From Cellulophaga sp. BC115SP (GTDB taxonomy: Bacteria > Bacteroidota > Bacteroidia > Cytophagales > Spirosomataceae), in assembly GCF_009905545.1 (NCBI RefSeq), contig NZ_JAAALB010000055.1, forward strand, positions 1-35,449: a stretch of DNA of 35,449 nt, given 5' to 3'. The translations under genes were made by a program, and so were the position numbers. Below the pieces are notes generated by a model. It was not told the origin of the DNA, did not search any database, and was given only the letters and a program-made list of their open reading frames with translations. This document shows, piece by piece, positions 24,320-33,178 of the stretch; position 1 is the first letter of the stretch, and every line of letters starts with the position of its first letter.

Positions 24320-25345
24320 ATGAAAATTTTTGCAAAAATAGGACTTCTCTTTTTAGTTTCAGTATGCCTTTGGGCTTGTAACAACAATACAGATGGCGAA
24401 CCTGATGTAAGTAATGTTAAAGTCGACGTTAAGATTCAGCATTTAGACAAAGAACTTTTTGCCTGTAAAACAGAAGAAGACGTTTTGGTTTTCTTGAAAA
24501 AATACGCAGGCTTTGCTAGTCAATATTTCAACACAACGCCTGCTTCTTTTCCTGCGTTGGCAAACAAACTATTTCCACAAATTAGTAATCCAGCTTTACA
24601 AGAATTTTACCAACAGTCTCAAGAAAAGGAGTTTTTTGGCAATCAAAATCTTGAAAACGACTTCAAAGAAGCCTTTCAGCATATCAAGTACTATTATCCA
24701 AACTTTAAAGAACCTAAAATTTATACTATTTTTACAGGCTTTTTCGGGCAAGGAACAATCCTTAATCCAGAGCTACGCGTAAATGATTCGACAATTGTTG
24801 TTGGCATAGATTATTTTATGGGTGAAAAAGGCAAATATCTGCCTGATGTATATGATTATCAAATCAAAAAGATGTCGCCATCAGTTATAGCGCCACAAGC
24901 TGTACTACAACTTTCGAGCCGATATAACGCTACCAATACACAAGATAGAACACTCCTAGCCGAAATGGTTTGGTATGGGAAAAGTTATGTTTTTGGAAAA
25001 GTAATGATGCCCTCTAAAGCAGATAGCGTATTTTTGGGTTATTCTGACGAACAGCAGAATGCGACCTATGCTAATCAAGAAGTAGTATGGGCCTATTTTA
25101 TTGATAACAAACTTTTGTATTCGACCCAAGACCCCGTTAAAGGAAAGTATATTGGCGAACGTCCTTCAACACCCGAAATTGGTCCTGCCTGCCCTGGCGG
25201 TATTGGTAGATGGGTAGGCTTCAGAATAGTTTCGAAATACTATTATGATGACGAAAAACTCACTATTCAGGATTTGATGAAAGAACATGATGCACAGCGT
25301 ATTTTTGAGGCATCTAAATACAAAGGACTACCTGACGAAGAATAA
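24320..25345 (+). CDS. gldB: Gliding motility lipoprotein GldB
   Basis: 341-residue lipoprotein: signal MKIFAKIGLLFLVSVCLWAC with the lipidated Cys20, then a short NNNTDGEP linker. The mature protein carries GldB segments VKIQHLDKELFAC, FLKKYAGFASQYF, IYTIFTGFFGQGTILN, IVVGIDYFMGEKGKYLPDVYDYQIKKM and GRWVGFRIVSKYY. GldB is needed for gliding in Flavobacterium and is kept in many Bacteroidota that do not glide; its biochemical role is unknown. Its usual neighbour gldC is not here. I start at the ATG at 24320, since the longer frame opens with TTG and would bury the signal peptide. The next gene, an ABC exporter, is 150 bp downstream. Confidence 0.9.
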   Translation: MKIFAKIGLLFLVSVCLWACNNNTDGEPDVSNVKVDVKIQHLDKELFACKTEEDVLVFLKKYAGFASQYFNTTPASFPALANKLFPQISNPALQEFYQQSQEKEFFGNQNLENDFKEAFQHIKYYYPNFKEPKIYTIFTGFFGQGTILNPELRVNDSTIVVGIDYFMGEKGKYLPDVYDYQIKKMSPSVIAPQAVLQLSSRYNATNTQDRTLLAEMVWYGKSYVFGKVMMPSKADSVFLGYSDEQQNATYANQEVVWAYFIDNKLLYSTQDPVKGKYIGERPSTPEIGPACPGGIGRWVGFRIVSKYYYDDEKLTIQDLMKEHDAQRIFEASKYKGLPDEE

Positions 25346-25495
25346 TATCAAGGAGTCAACCATTTGGCTCGATTTTATGTTATAATTTCGAGATTGATTA
25401 AAGAAATTTAAGACTATTAAACTAATAGTCAAACCAACTAATAATTCATTTAATATCAACTGTTGTCAGCGAATCGAGAACAGTGTTATTCAAAC

Positions 25496-27385
25496 ATGGC
25501 AAAGCGAAGCGATAGATTTGGAGACAGTGCTTCTCCACAGGATAAAAAGAAAATTACCAAAGAAGGATTAAGTAAAGCGTTATCGATTTTTAGATTTACA
25601 GCACCTTACAAAGGAACATTTGCGATCGGATTTATCTTTTTAATTTTATCACAAATCACCTCCATGAGTGTGCCTTTGTTGATGGGACAAATGGTGGCTT
25701 CAATCCTTTCGCCCAATGACGCTCAACAAATGCAGACGATGTCGAGTAACCCTATGATGCAGCAAATGCAAAGTAGCTCGGTCATGAACTTGCCAAAGCT
25801 AACGCTCGACCAAATGACACTGTTGTTTTTAGCAATTTTGGCAGCACAAGCTTTGTTTTCATTTTTTAGAGTTTACACTTTTTCGAGAGTAACAGAGCGC
25901 TCGATTCGAGATATTCGTAAGGAGCTTTATGGCAAAATGATTTCTTTGCCTGTAACGTTCTTCGAAAAAAACCGTGTAGGCGAACTAATGAGCCGTATTA
26001 CTTCGGATGTAACTCAATTACAGGATATTCTTTCGGTTACATTAGCTGAGTTTTTCCGCCAAATCTTTACCTTAATTGGAGGTATTTGTTTGATTATTTA
26101 TTTCTCAGGAAAACTTACGCTATTCATGCTTTCTACCTTCCCGATTTTGGTAGTAGCAGCATTCTTTTTTGGAAAGTTTATTCGTAAAAATTCTAAAAAA
26201 GTACAAGATGAATTAGCACAAACCAATGTAATCGTAGAAGAAACCCTTCAATCTGTGAATGTCGTAAAAGCATTTACCAACGAAGCTTTTGAAGTAAATC
26301 GTTATACAACTTCACTCGAAAAAGTATTAAACTGGGCACTTCGCACTGCCACATTTAGAGGTAGCTTTATTTCATTTATCATTTTTGTTTTGTTTGGAGC
26401 TATTGTAGGAGTTGTTTGGTACGGTGGTCATTTGGTACAAAATCATGAATTGACATTCGATAAATTATTGACATTTATTATCTATACTGGCTTTATTGGT
26501 GGTTCTGTAGGTGGTTTAGGAGATATTTATGCCCAAATCCAAAGAACGATTGGCGCTTCAGAGCGTATCCTTGAAATCTTAGACGAAGAAGGGGAAGTAT
26601 CTACTAACGAGCCAGTAACACCTGTACATGTAAAAGGTGAAATTGTGTATGATAATGTTGCTTTTGCATACCCATCTCGCCCAGATGTGCAAGTATTGAA
26701 AAATATTTCACTGAAGGTAGAAGCTGGTAAAAAAATTGCTTTAGTTGGCTATTCAGGTGGTGGAAAATCGACAATTGTGGGTTTATTACTTCGCTATTAT
26801 CGATTGAATAGTGGTAAGATTTTAGTAGATGGTCAAGATGTTCAATCATATAACCTAACAGCCTTACGTCAAAATATTGCTGTTGTGCCACAAGAAGTCA
26901 TGTTATTTGGAGGTACCATTCGTGAAAACATTGCTTATGGTAAACCTAATGCTACCGAAGCCGCAATTACGGAGGCAGCTCGCAAAGCCAATGCTTTAGA
27001 TTTTATTGAGTCTTTCCCTGAAAAATTTGATACTATCGTTGGCGAAAGAGGTGTAAAATTATCGGGTGGACAACGTCAGCGTATTGCTATTGCAAGAGCT
27101 ATTTTGAAAGATCCTGCAATTTTGGTACTTGACGAAGCAACTAGTGCGTTGGATTCTGAATCAGAAAAATTGGTACAGGATGCGCTTGATAAGCTAATGC
27201 AAAATCGTACAACGATTATCATTGCACACCGTTTGGCAACTATCAGAAATGTTGATACGATTTATGTATTGAGAGACGGAGAGATAGCCGAATCAGGAAG
27301 TCATGAGGCATTGCTTTCACAAGAAGAAGGTATTTATGCCAACCTTGTGAAACTACAATATGAGTCTAGTATTTTAAGCGAGTAA
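25496..27385 (+). CDS. ABC half-exporter (MsbA-like permease/ATPase)
   Basis: 629-residue half-transporter that would work as a homodimer in the inner membrane. Residues about 25-330 are the six-helix exporter domain, with an unusual Met/Gln-rich extracytoplasmic loop after helix 1 (ASILSPNDAQQMQTMSSNPMMQQMQ). The C-terminal ATPase has Walker A GYSGGGKST (418-426), signature LSGGQ (522-526), Walker B/D-loop LVLDEATSALD (from 543) and the switch His in IIAHRLATI. The substrate could be lipid, peptide or drug; the Met-rich loop hints at nothing firm. I use the ATG at 25496, not the upstream TTG. A Fur-family gene follows after 4 bp, almost certainly on the same mRNA. Confidence 0.92.
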   Translation: MAKRSDRFGDSASPQDKKKITKEGLSKALSIFRFTAPYKGTFAIGFIFLILSQITSMSVPLLMGQMVASILSPNDAQQMQTMSSNPMMQQMQSSSVMNLPKLTLDQMTLLFLAILAAQALFSFFRVYTFSRVTERSIRDIRKELYGKMISLPVTFFEKNRVGELMSRITSDVTQLQDILSVTLAEFFRQIFTLIGGICLIIYFSGKLTLFMLSTFPILVVAAFFFGKFIRKNSKKVQDELAQTNVIVEETLQSVNVVKAFTNEAFEVNRYTTSLEKVLNWALRTATFRGSFISFIIFVLFGAIVGVVWYGGHLVQNHELTFDKLLTFIIYTGFIGGSVGGLGDIYAQIQRTIGASERILEILDEEGEVSTNEPVTPVHVKGEIVYDNVAFAYPSRPDVQVLKNISLKVEAGKKIALVGYSGGGKSTIVGLLLRYYRLNSGKILVDGQDVQSYNLTALRQNIAVVPQEVMLFGGTIRENIAYGKPNATEAAITEAARKANALDFIESFPEKFDTIVGERGVKLSGGQRQRIAIARAILKDPAILVLDEATSALDSESEKLVQDALDKLMQNRTTIIIAHRLATIRNVDTIYVLRDGEIAESGSHEALLSQEEGIYANLVKLQYESSILSE

Positions 27386-27389
27386 ACTT

Positions 27390-27824
27390 ATGAATGCGAG
27401 CGCAATTAAAAGTACCTTGAAGGCCTATAGCCTTCGCCAAACAGAATGTCGCGAAGAGATTCTAGATATATTCTTAACAAAAGCCTACGCATTGGCTCAT
27501 GCTGATGTGGAAACTCAAATGTCTGAAAAGTTTGATCGTGTAACGGTTTATCGTACACTCAAAACATTTCTAGACAAAGGACTTATCCATAAAGTACTCG
27601 ACGATGAGGGGGGGATCAAATATGCCCTTTGCAAAGACAATTGTCATGCCGACGACCACAAGCATCATCATGATCATGTGCATTTTAAATGCACTAAGTG
27701 TGGGCTTACCACTTGTCTCGACCACGTAACGATTCCGCAAGTTGCCTTGCCCGAAGGTTATCAACGTGTCGAAACCAATTTGTTGGTACAAGGCGTTTGT
27801 AAAACTTGTAATCAGATACTTTAG
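27390..27824 (+). CDS. Fur-family transcriptional regulator, Zur-like
   Basis: 144-residue metal-dependent repressor. The N-terminal winged helix has YSLRQTECREEILDIF and the recognition region FDRVTVYRTLKTFLDKGLIHKV. The C-terminal dimer domain has the structural zinc Cys4 site, C101-x2-C104 and C137-x2-C140. Between the two, residues 81-98 are very rich in Cys and His (CKDNCHADDHKHHHDHVH), more than usual for Fur, suiting a zinc sensor. Starting 4 bp after the ABC exporter, it is in that operon. It is the obvious candidate to bind the TGCAACA boxes at 8987-9081, though I see no such box at its own operon. Zur versus another Fur type is inference. Confidence 0.88.
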   Translation: MNASAIKSTLKAYSLRQTECREEILDIFLTKAYALAHADVETQMSEKFDRVTVYRTLKTFLDKGLIHKVLDDEGGIKYALCKDNCHADDHKHHHDHVHFKCTKCGLTTCLDHVTIPQVALPEGYQRVETNLLVQGVCKTCNQIL

Positions 27825-27870
27825 GTTTTTTTAAATATATTTAACACAACCTAACACTAGGCATATCTCA

Positions 27871-27897
27871 AACCTCTCTGAAAATGAGAGGTTTTTT
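27871..27897 (+). terminator. Terminator after the Zur-like gene
   Basis: AACCTCTC (27871-27878) and GAGAGGTT (27886-27893) form a perfect 8-bp stem, with TTTT following. Confidence 0.8.
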
Positions 27898-27900
27898 ATT

Positions 27901-27908
27901 TAGCTTTG
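27901..27908 (+). promoter_or_regulatory. Possible -7 element of the LptF/G-like gene
   Basis: TAGCTTTG fits TAnnTTTG and lies 56 bp before the ATG, directly after the terminator. No good -33 TTG is present. Confidence 0.35.
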
Positions 27909-27963
27909 TAAAAAAATCCATAGCTCGTTCGTTCTTCGACTATATACCAACCTTTGCTTAGGC

Positions 27964-29043
27964 ATGAAGATTTTAGATTTATATATATTAAAAAAATTCC
28001 TCAAGACATACGTTTTTGCGGTTTTGATCATTGTTGCTATTATTTTGGTGATTGACTACACCGAAAAGGTTGACAACTTTATCAAAAAACAAGCGCCTAC
28101 TTCGGAAATTCTTTTTAGCTATTACCTCAACTTTGTACCGTATTGGGCCAATTATATTAGTCCCTTAATGGTGTTTATTTCGACGGTATTTTTTACGGCA
28201 AACTTAGCAGCTCGAACCGAACTTATTGCGATTTTGAGTACTGGGGTGAGTTTTCTGAGATTAATGCGACCATATTTGATGGGTTCGGCACTGGTTGCGG
28301 TTATTACCTTTTTCATGGTAGCTTGGATTATTCCGATTGCGAACAAAACTCGTATCAAATTTGAACGGAAATATGTCATTGATACCTACTATTTCAGTGG
28401 AAGAGATGTACATATCAAAGTTGCACCAGACACGTACGCCTATATGGAAACGTACGACAACAACTCGAATACAGGCTATAGATTTACCCTAGAAAAAATT
28501 CAGAATAATCAACTAATGAGCAAGTTGATGGCAGAAAGAATTACTTGGGATACCACTCGTCACAAATGGACAATCCATGATTATCGTATCCGTGCCTTTG
28601 AGGGAGAAGGTAAAGAAAAGTTGACGTATGGTACCAAAATCGACTCCACAATTAATCTTTCACCAAAAGATTTTGATAGTAATTATCAACTTCATGAAAC
28701 CTTCACGCTGCCAGAGTTAAATGCGCATATTGCCAAGTTAAAATCTCGTGGTGCCGACGGTGTTGAGGTTTTTGTAGTAGAAAAATATGTGCGATTTGCA
28801 AACCCTTTTGCAATTATCATCCTAACGATGATTGGTTTGATTGTATCGGCACGAAAATCGCGTGGCGGCGTTGGATTTCAGATTGCTTTGGGCTTTATGC
28901 TGGCCTTTGTTTATATCATGTTTTTTATGATGAGTAAAGGCATGGCCGAGTCTGGAACGATGCCTCCTCTCCTAGCAGTATGGTTACCCAATATTATTTT
29001 TAGCGGTATTGGAGTGTTACTGTACTATACGATTCCACGATAA
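27964..29043 (+). CDS. LptF/LptG (YjgP/YjgQ) family permease
   Basis: 359-residue inner-membrane subunit of the lipopolysaccharide export ABC transporter LptB2FG, which lifts LPS from the inner membrane to the Lpt bridge. The layout is typical: three N-terminal helices (MKILDLYILKKFLKTYVFAVLI; the segment around YLNFVPYWANYISPLMVFISTVF; a third near 100-120), a large periplasmic beta-jellyroll (about 130-265), then three C-terminal helices (FAIIILTMIGLIVSARK, GFMLAFVYIMFFMMSKGMAESG, LPNIIFSGIGVLLYY). The opening YILKKFLKTY is the family start. In Bacteroidota two such permeases are usual; no second one is near. Confidence 0.9.
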   Translation: MKILDLYILKKFLKTYVFAVLIIVAIILVIDYTEKVDNFIKKQAPTSEILFSYYLNFVPYWANYISPLMVFISTVFFTANLAARTELIAILSTGVSFLRLMRPYLMGSALVAVITFFMVAWIIPIANKTRIKFERKYVIDTYYFSGRDVHIKVAPDTYAYMETYDNNSNTGYRFTLEKIQNNQLMSKLMAERITWDTTRHKWTIHDYRIRAFEGEGKEKLTYGTKIDSTINLSPKDFDSNYQLHETFTLPELNAHIAKLKSRGADGVEVFVVEKYVRFANPFAIIILTMIGLIVSARKSRGGVGFQIALGFMLAFVYIMFFMMSKGMAESGTMPPLLAVWLPNIIFSGIGVLLYYTIPR

Positions 29044-29290
29044 TAGAAATGAATTATGAGTTGTGAATTATGAGTTGTGTGTTGTAAATTAAAAATATAA
29101 CTATCAGTACTTTACACTCATCATTCACAATTTTCAAATCCTCTAAATGAGTTAACTTTTCAGTTAGGAAACAGCGTGTCTATGGACTAATGTTTACTAA
29201 CTCAATGGTTAACTCATTTTTGTTTATACGCCACTTTTATTTCATTTGTTCTAAAACAAGTATACCTTGGTTGATTAAACAACAGATTTT
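29044..29290. repeat. Intergenic region with short GAATTATGAGTTGTG repeats
   Basis: Just after the LptF/G stop, TGAATTATGAGTTGTG occurs twice in tandem with a near-complement CATTCACAATTTT at about 29121-29133. Similar CACTCATTCACAATT words occur at 7380-7410 and 23080-23110. Also GAGTTAACTTTTCAGTTAG and CTCAATGGTTAACTC near 29147-29215. Probably low-complexity repeat DNA. No ORF. Confidence 0.4.
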
Positions 29291-30178
29291 ATGCAAAACA
29301 AAACTACCAAAGACTATATCCAATTACACTTCATTGTATTATTACTTGGTTTTACGGCGATATTAGGGACTCTTATCTCTGTACATTCTTTGAGTACTGT
29401 ATTTTTCAGAACTGCCATTGCTGCTGTTGGAATATATTTTGTGTTAAAGTTTCGTCAGGTAGATTTAAAAATAGATCGCTCGGGAGCAATCAAGTTATTA
29501 TCAACAGGATTTTTGATTTCATTACATTGGTTTTTGTTTTTCTTTGCTGCCAAAATATCCAATGTAGCCTTATGCTTGGCTGGCTTTTCCACCGCTACTT
29601 TGTGGACAAGTATTATTGAGCCTATTACTTACAAACGCAAAGTTCGTCCACATGAAGTGCTGCTTGGCTTATTAGTCATCGGTGGACTTTGCATGATTTT
29701 TTTATCAGAAGTAAAGCATATTTGGGGTTTGATTTTAGGTATTTTGGCAGCTATGCTAAGTGCGTTATTTTCGGTAATTAATTCCAAACTTGGTAAGTCG
29801 TTTCCTTCGCAGGTTATCACATTTTACGAAATGACAGGCGCAGCGATTACCTCATTGATTCCATTGCTCTATACACTCAAAAGTGGCTACTTAACCATCG
29901 ACCAAGTAATTCCACATGGTTGGGATTGGCTTTGGTTGGCGATATTATCTTTGGTTTGTACGGTATATGCGTTCACTGTTACGATAGGTTTACTGATTAA
30001 ATTTTCAGCCTTTATATTCAATCTTGCCCTCAATCTAGAGCCTGTTTATGGGATTATATTTGCCTATCTGATTTTTGGAGAAAAAGAACAAATGAACTTA
30101 GGTTTTTATGCAGGAACAGGGGTTATTTTAATCGCTATTTTGATTTATCCTATCTTGAATAAAAGGTTTGGCAAATGA
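29291..30178 (+). CDS. EamA/DMT-superfamily transporter
   Basis: 295 residues with ten predicted membrane helices in two EamA repeats of five (about 10-145 and 150-290). The family exports or exchanges small metabolites; the substrate here is unknown. Characteristic segments are FLISLHWFLFFFAAKISNVALCLAGFSTATLWTSI in repeat 1 and FSAFIFNLALNLEPVYGIIFAYLIFGEKEQ in repeat 2, the conserved P-V-x-x-x-x-A end motif. The C-terminus is short and basic (NKRFGK), as expected for a cytoplasmic end. Monocistronic. Confidence 0.88.
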   Translation: MQNKTTKDYIQLHFIVLLLGFTAILGTLISVHSLSTVFFRTAIAAVGIYFVLKFRQVDLKIDRSGAIKLLSTGFLISLHWFLFFFAAKISNVALCLAGFSTATLWTSIIEPITYKRKVRPHEVLLGLLVIGGLCMIFLSEVKHIWGLILGILAAMLSALFSVINSKLGKSFPSQVITFYEMTGAAITSLIPLLYTLKSGYLTIDQVIPHGWDWLWLAILSLVCTVYAFTVTIGLLIKFSAFIFNLALNLEPVYGIIFAYLIFGEKEQMNLGFYAGTGVILIAILIYPILNKRFGK

Positions 30179-30351
30179 TGCTTTTCTCTATCAATGCGAG
30201 TATTTATTAATTGGCTAACAAGAAAATCTAAGAAATCAGGTAATTTTGCTAGGGGTATCTTTTAAATATGATCATTTGAAAGATACCTTTGAAGGCAATA
30301 AGAGTTTATACGTTCTAAAATTCTTATTACCGCACATCATCGCATAAGTTA

Positions 30352-30506
30352 GCGGGTAAAATTAAAAGAATTTTACCCGCAGTAGGCATTAAGCGATACG
30401 CCGTAAGCTGAAAGTTAAATAGTTTTTTTCATGGAGGAATTAAAGCTTTTTTGCCTAACGCCTACGGCTTATAGCCTAAAGCACATTAATGCAATTTTAT
30501 TTTGCA
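30352..30506. repeat. ~150 bp dispersed palindromic element, copy E3 (inverted relative to E2)
   Basis: Left end is a perfect 12-bp hairpin GCGGGTAAAATT (30352-30363), loop AAAAG, AATTTTACCCGC (30369-30380). The right end is the AATGCAATTTTATTTTGCA terminus. The reverse complement aligns along its whole length with E2. It fills most of the gap between the EamA and DUF6056 genes; the flanks 30179-30351 and 30507-30566 hold nothing else clear. Confidence 0.8.
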
Positions 30507-30566
30507 CGATTACTTGAGTCTAGGTAGGCTTCTTTCATATTCATTCACTCTAGTTTACGTTCGGTT

Positions 30567-31961
30567 TTGAAACTTATACAAACTAAAGCATTTTCGCATT
30601 CGATTATCTGGGTAATTTTCTTACTTAGTGTAGTGCCCATTGCGATTTTGGGCTATTTCAATCATCCATCTGTAGCAGACGACTATTGCTTTGCCTACAT
30701 GACCCGTGATTATGGATTTTGGGAGGGTCAGCGTTTATACTACGAAGGCTGGTCAGGGCGATATATTTCTAACATGTTATTCCATGCCTCACCGCTGGCA
30801 TTTGGTTATTTTGGCTTTGTCAAGATTATGCCTGTTCTCATTTTGGCGCTACTATTTCATTCATTTTACCTGATGATTGGAGAGTTTATTCCAACAAGTC
30901 GTAGTAATAAACTAGTGCTTACAGGAGCATTTTTGAGCCTTTATATTGCTGAATCTGCAAGTATTATTGATAATTTTTTCTGGTACACTTCAGTCTTTAT
31001 TTTTCCCATATCGGTGTGCTATTGGATGTATTTGGTGGCTGTGCTCATACGATATTATTCTCCACAATATCAATCTCTTCAAAATGCCATAGCCTTGCTT
31101 TGTGCCACATTAGTTTTTTTTATTGTAGGTTCAAACGAAGTGGTAATGTTGATGATTATTGCTTTTTTAGGACTGGTTTGGCTATATTTTCTTCTTTTCG
31201 AAAAGCGTTTTGACAAGTTTTTTACCATGCTTGGCATTGTAGCAGTGTTGTGTGCGTATTTCTTGGTAATCAAAGCCCCAGGTAACCAAGTTCGTATGCA
31301 AGGTGGCGCTTTGAGTGGTAATATTGTCTTGGCTGTAACAAAGGCAATCAAATCAACATTCAAAGATAGTTTCCAATGGGTAGTTTATAGCCCACTCCTG
31401 CCTATGACTCTTTTGTTTGCGGCATGGTATCAAAAATTTGTACCCAATACCAAGATAGCATTATTCAAAACCAATTTGCTATATACCATTGTAAGCCTTG
31501 GGGTTTTGCTTACGTTAATGTTTTTTGCGATTCACTACGGTAACCCTGATGGCGTGCCTGATCGTGTCAAGAATGCCATTTATGTGTTTTTCTTAGCAGG
31601 CTGGTTTTACTTGATATTAAGTATCCTAAATCAGTTTCCAAAACTGATCACTTTACCTTTGCACAACGTTGTTTTTGTACTGGGCTTAACAGCATGGTCG
31701 TTATTTGCTTGGTCAAAAAGTACCAATCTACGAATTATGTATGCGGATATTCGCTCAGGAAATGCCAAAGGATATGATGAAGAAATGACGGCTAGATACA
31801 AGCTAATTCAGGAGTCAAAAGCAGATACCATTTATGTAACACCTTTGAAACACGCTCCTAAAACCTTGTACTTCGATGAAATTAAAGACAATCAAGACCA
31901 TCTTTGGAACAAGTGCTATGCTACTTATTTTAAAAAGAAGGTGATTGTGATGAAGAAATAA
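30567..31961 (+). CDS. DUF6056-like polytopic membrane protein
   Basis: 464 residues with about ten to twelve membrane helices. After helix 1 comes HPSVADDYCFAYMTRDYGFWEGQRLYYEGWSGRYISN, a loop with a DDY acidic pair and a W-G-R-Y motif typical of the DUF6056 family. The membrane topology with an acidic first extracytoplasmic loop resembles GT-C glycosyltransferases that use polyprenyl-linked sugars, so a surface glycan role is possible but not shown. The last 80 residues are soluble (ADIRSGNAKGYDEEMTARYKLIQESKADTIYVTPL). The start is TTG at 30567; no in-frame ATG exists between the preceding stop and the first helix. The gene sits between repeat element E3 and the GAGACG repeat module. Confidence 0.75.
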   Translation: MKLIQTKAFSHSIIWVIFLLSVVPIAILGYFNHPSVADDYCFAYMTRDYGFWEGQRLYYEGWSGRYISNMLFHASPLAFGYFGFVKIMPVLILALLFHSFYLMIGEFIPTSRSNKLVLTGAFLSLYIAESASIIDNFFWYTSVFIFPISVCYWMYLVAVLIRYYSPQYQSLQNAIALLCATLVFFIVGSNEVVMLMIIAFLGLVWLYFLLFEKRFDKFFTMLGIVAVLCAYFLVIKAPGNQVRMQGGALSGNIVLAVTKAIKSTFKDSFQWVVYSPLLPMTLLFAAWYQKFVPNTKIALFKTNLLYTIVSLGVLLTLMFFAIHYGNPDGVPDRVKNAIYVFFLAGWFYLILSILNQFPKLITLPLHNVVFVLGLTAWSLFAWSKSTNLRIMYADIRSGNAKGYDEEMTARYKLIQESKADTIYVTPLKHAPKTLYFDEIKDNQDHLWNKCYATYFKKKVIVMKK

Positions 31962-32022
31962 ATCTACTAACACATCCTTTCCTTAATTGAGTGATTTTTC
32001 TAGAAATTATATTCTCTTGTAG

Positions 32023-32042
32023 AGACGTAATACTTTACGTCT
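32023..32042. repeat. GAGACG palindrome, copy a
   Basis: AGACGTAA, TACT, TTACGTCT: 8-bp perfect arms, preceded by GTAG as in the other copies. A diverged relative of copies b and c. Confidence 0.6.
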
Positions 32043-32065
32043 TAGGCAGAATCAGACATAATGTA

Positions 32066-32120
32066 GTAAAATCAAAAAAGGCGGTCGAAATTAGTTTTCG
32101 ACCGCCTTTTTTGATTTTAC
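32066..32120. terminator. Very long bidirectional terminator between DUF6056 and moxR genes
   Basis: Perfect 25-bp arms (32066-32090 and 32096-32120) with loop TTAGT. The stem core GGCGGTCGAAA is flanked by A6/T6 runs on both sides, so it stops transcription from both convergent genes. Nearly the same hairpin recurs at 35164-35215. Confidence 0.9.
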
Positions 32121-32143
32121 CGTGCTAGATATGACGCTGATTA

Positions 32144-32162
32144 AGACGCAATCATTGCGTCT
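32144..32162. repeat. GAGACG palindrome, copy b
   Basis: AGACGCAAT, C, ATTGCGTCT: 9-bp perfect arms. With the flanking CTACTGCTA it is identical over 28 bp to the reverse complement of copy c. Confidence 0.75.
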
Positions 32163-32218
32163 CTACTGCTAAAGCTCAGATTTTTAACTACTAAAGTCAA
32201 AATGGTTTCTTTTTCAAC

Positions 32219-33178
32219 TTATCTACCAATAGCCACTCTTCTTAAAATCGTATCAATTACCTGCATAGTGGTTATACCATCAGCTTCGGCCTCGTAATTG
32301 AGCATAATTCTATGGTTTAGTACATCTGGTGCTATTTCTTTAATATCTTCTGGCAATACGTAGTCTCTTTCATCAAGATAAGCTAATACTTTTGCGGCAA
32401 GGTTCAGGTTAATCGTTGCACGCGGTGATGCACCAAACTGTACATAACGAGCCTCATCTCTCAAGCCGTAATCTCCAGGTTTACGTGTCGCAAAAATCAA
32501 TTCGATGATATATCTTTCTAAAGTTTCTGAAATCGTAATTTTATTAATTTCTTGACGAATATTAGATATGTCTTCTTTTGTCAAAATAATTTTGGGCTTA
32601 TAATTAAAGTCCATATTTGACATTTTTTGCATTACCTCTAGTTCTTGTTCTTTGCTCAAATATCCCATAAATACTTTTAGCATAAAACGGTCAACCTGAG
32701 CTTCTGGCAACGGAAACGTACCTTCTTGCTCTACAGGGTTTTGGGTAGCTAGTACCAAAAAAGGCTTATCCAAAATATAACTTTCGTCGCCAATGGTTAC
32801 TTGCTTTTCTTGCATCGCCTCCAACAATGCCGACTGCACTTTGGCAGGTGCACGGTTGATTTCGTCAGCCAAAATAATATTGGCAAAAATAGGTCCTTTG
32901 CGTACCTCAAAATCATCGAGCTTACGATTATAAATCATCGTCCCAATCAAATCGGCAGGCAATAAGTCGGGGGTAAATTGAATACGGTGAAAATTCAAAT
33001 CGAGGATTTTAGCTAGTGTATTTATCGTAAGGGTTTTGGCCAAACCTGGCACACCTTCCAAAAGAACGTGTCCTCCAGTAAAAAGTCCAATCAACAATCG
33101 GTTGGTAAGGCGCTCGTGCCCCACCACGATTTTACCCATTTCATCAAATACCTGTTTTATTTTTGCGCGAGAATTCAT
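32219..33178 (-). CDS. MoxR-family AAA+ ATPase
   Basis: 319-residue cytoplasmic AAA+ chaperone-like ATPase. Walker A GVPGLAKT (42-49), Walker B ILADEINRAP with D105-E106, then the MoxR hallmark ALLEAMQEKQVTIG, sensor 1 ATQNPVEQEGTFPLPEAQVDRF and the C-terminal lid with RYVQFGASPRATINLNLAAK. MoxR proteins act with DUF58 and von Willebrand-type proteins in cell-envelope or enzyme maturation functions. The DUF58 partner gene is adjacent but divergent, 342 bp away, rather than downstream in the same operon. The gene ends at the long shared terminator. Confidence 0.93.
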   Translation of the reverse strand: MNSRAKIKQVFDEMGKIVVGHERLTNRLLIGLFTGGHVLLEGVPGLAKTLTINTLAKILDLNFHRIQFTPDLLPADLIGTMIYNRKLDDFEVRKGPIFANIILADEINRAPAKVQSALLEAMQEKQVTIGDESYILDKPFLVLATQNPVEQEGTFPLPEAQVDRFMLKVFMGYLSKEQELEVMQKMSNMDFNYKPKIILTKEDISNIRQEINKITISETLERYIIELIFATRKPGDYGLRDEARYVQFGASPRATINLNLAAKVLAYLDERDYVLPEDIKEIAPDVLNHRIMLNYEAEADGITTMQVIDTILRRVAIGR

